DNA of 64,000 nucleotides from Pseudobutyrivibrio sp. YE44 (GTDB lineage Bacteria; Bacillota; Clostridia; Lachnospirales; Lachnospiraceae). Positions 63,940-64,000 of this stretch are shown piece after piece; position 1 is the first letter of the stretch, and each line of letters begins with the position of its first letter. The stretch is from NCBI RefSeq assembly GCF_900104335.1, contig NZ_FMXT01000001.1, positions 620,001 through 684,000 of the forward strand, in the 5' to 3' direction. The translations under genes and the position numbers were made by a program. The notes under the pieces are model-generated. The model saw only the letters and a program-made list of their open reading frames with translations, did no database searches and had not been told where the DNA came from.

Positions 63940-64000
63940 GTTCCAAATGCATAATAGGAAATCATGCAACCTAAACTATTCCTAATTCGCCGGTGCTACG

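Overview
The window comes from a low-GC, Gram-positive member of the Clostridia. It most resembles a Lachnospiraceae genome of the Butyrivibrio/Pseudobutyrivibrio type. The reasons are the CodY, HrcA/CIRCE and T-box regulation, AAGGAGG-type ribosome sites, a YPDV...HYxxYGxxEGR surface repeat, several proteins of a kind common in that family, and abundant c-di-GMP signalling. The genus is an inference from protein style, not from a marker gene. No phage, insertion sequence or CRISPR array is visible; this is mostly core chromosome with a few accessory patches.

Layout: 1-5.4 kb holds codY (partial), topA, dprA and comM. 5.4-9.0 kb is an operon of a GH13-like protein that has lost its catalytic residues, a DUF5662 protein and trpS. 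9.0-12.7 kb holds a DUF1292 protein facing a UvrD-like helicase and gltX. 12.7-15.4 kb is a three-gene module (VTC-type polyphosphate polymerase domain, DUF4956 membrane protein, beta-helix lipoprotein). 15.6-16.6 kb is a membrane diguanylate cyclase. 16.7-21.7 kb is the CIRCE-controlled operon hrcA-grpE-dnaK-dnaJ. 21.8-25.2 kb is lepA-hemW, then rpsT. 25.3-28 kb is a divergent PilZ / FIST-GGDEF pair. 28-31.9 kb holds holA, a cytidylate-kinase-like gene and an amino-acid ABC transporter. 32-36 kb holds an SGNH hydrolase, a radical SAM protein and thrS with a T-box leader. 36-39.5 kb is an accessory patch: a FliD-C-like protein behind a 17-bp inverted-repeat pair, a NUDIX hydrolase, an LprI-like protein and an amidase. 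39.6-40.9 kb holds a PD-(D/E)XK-like protein beside a 51-bp tandem repeat array. 40.9-47.2 kb is comEA, a response regulator, a histidine kinase, a GerMN lipoprotein and comEC. 47.3-57.9 kb is arginine biosynthesis (argC-GNAT-argJ-argB-argD, divergent argG, and argH with queH) plus asd. 58-59.8 kb is a PAS-GGDEF-EAL phosphodiesterase. 60-63.9 kb is tRNA-Thr(CGU) followed directly by potABCD.

Themes: four competence-related genes (comM, dprA, comEC, comEA) lie in one window. Four c-di-GMP proteins (two cyclases, one PilZ receptor, one EAL phosphodiesterase) are scattered through it, and two of them appear to have leaderless mRNAs. RNA-level and DNA-level control elements are unusually visible: the thrS T-box, CIRCE, candidate ARG boxes, a 29-bp stem inside the arg operon that pairs completely only on the sense strand, a hairpin at the 5' end of the rpsT mRNA, and four hairpins between dnaK and dnaJ.

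Most worth a second look: (1) perfect 17-bp inverted repeats around a 125-bp segment upstream of the FliD-like gene, either an invertible switch or a Shine-Dalgarno-sequestering stem; (2) the 51-bp tandem hairpin array with one compensatory base-pair change; (3) the GH13 pseudoenzyme; (4) the VTC/DUF4956/beta-helix module; (5) a G-quadruplex-type G-run cluster between argG and asd; (6) the arg operon stem.
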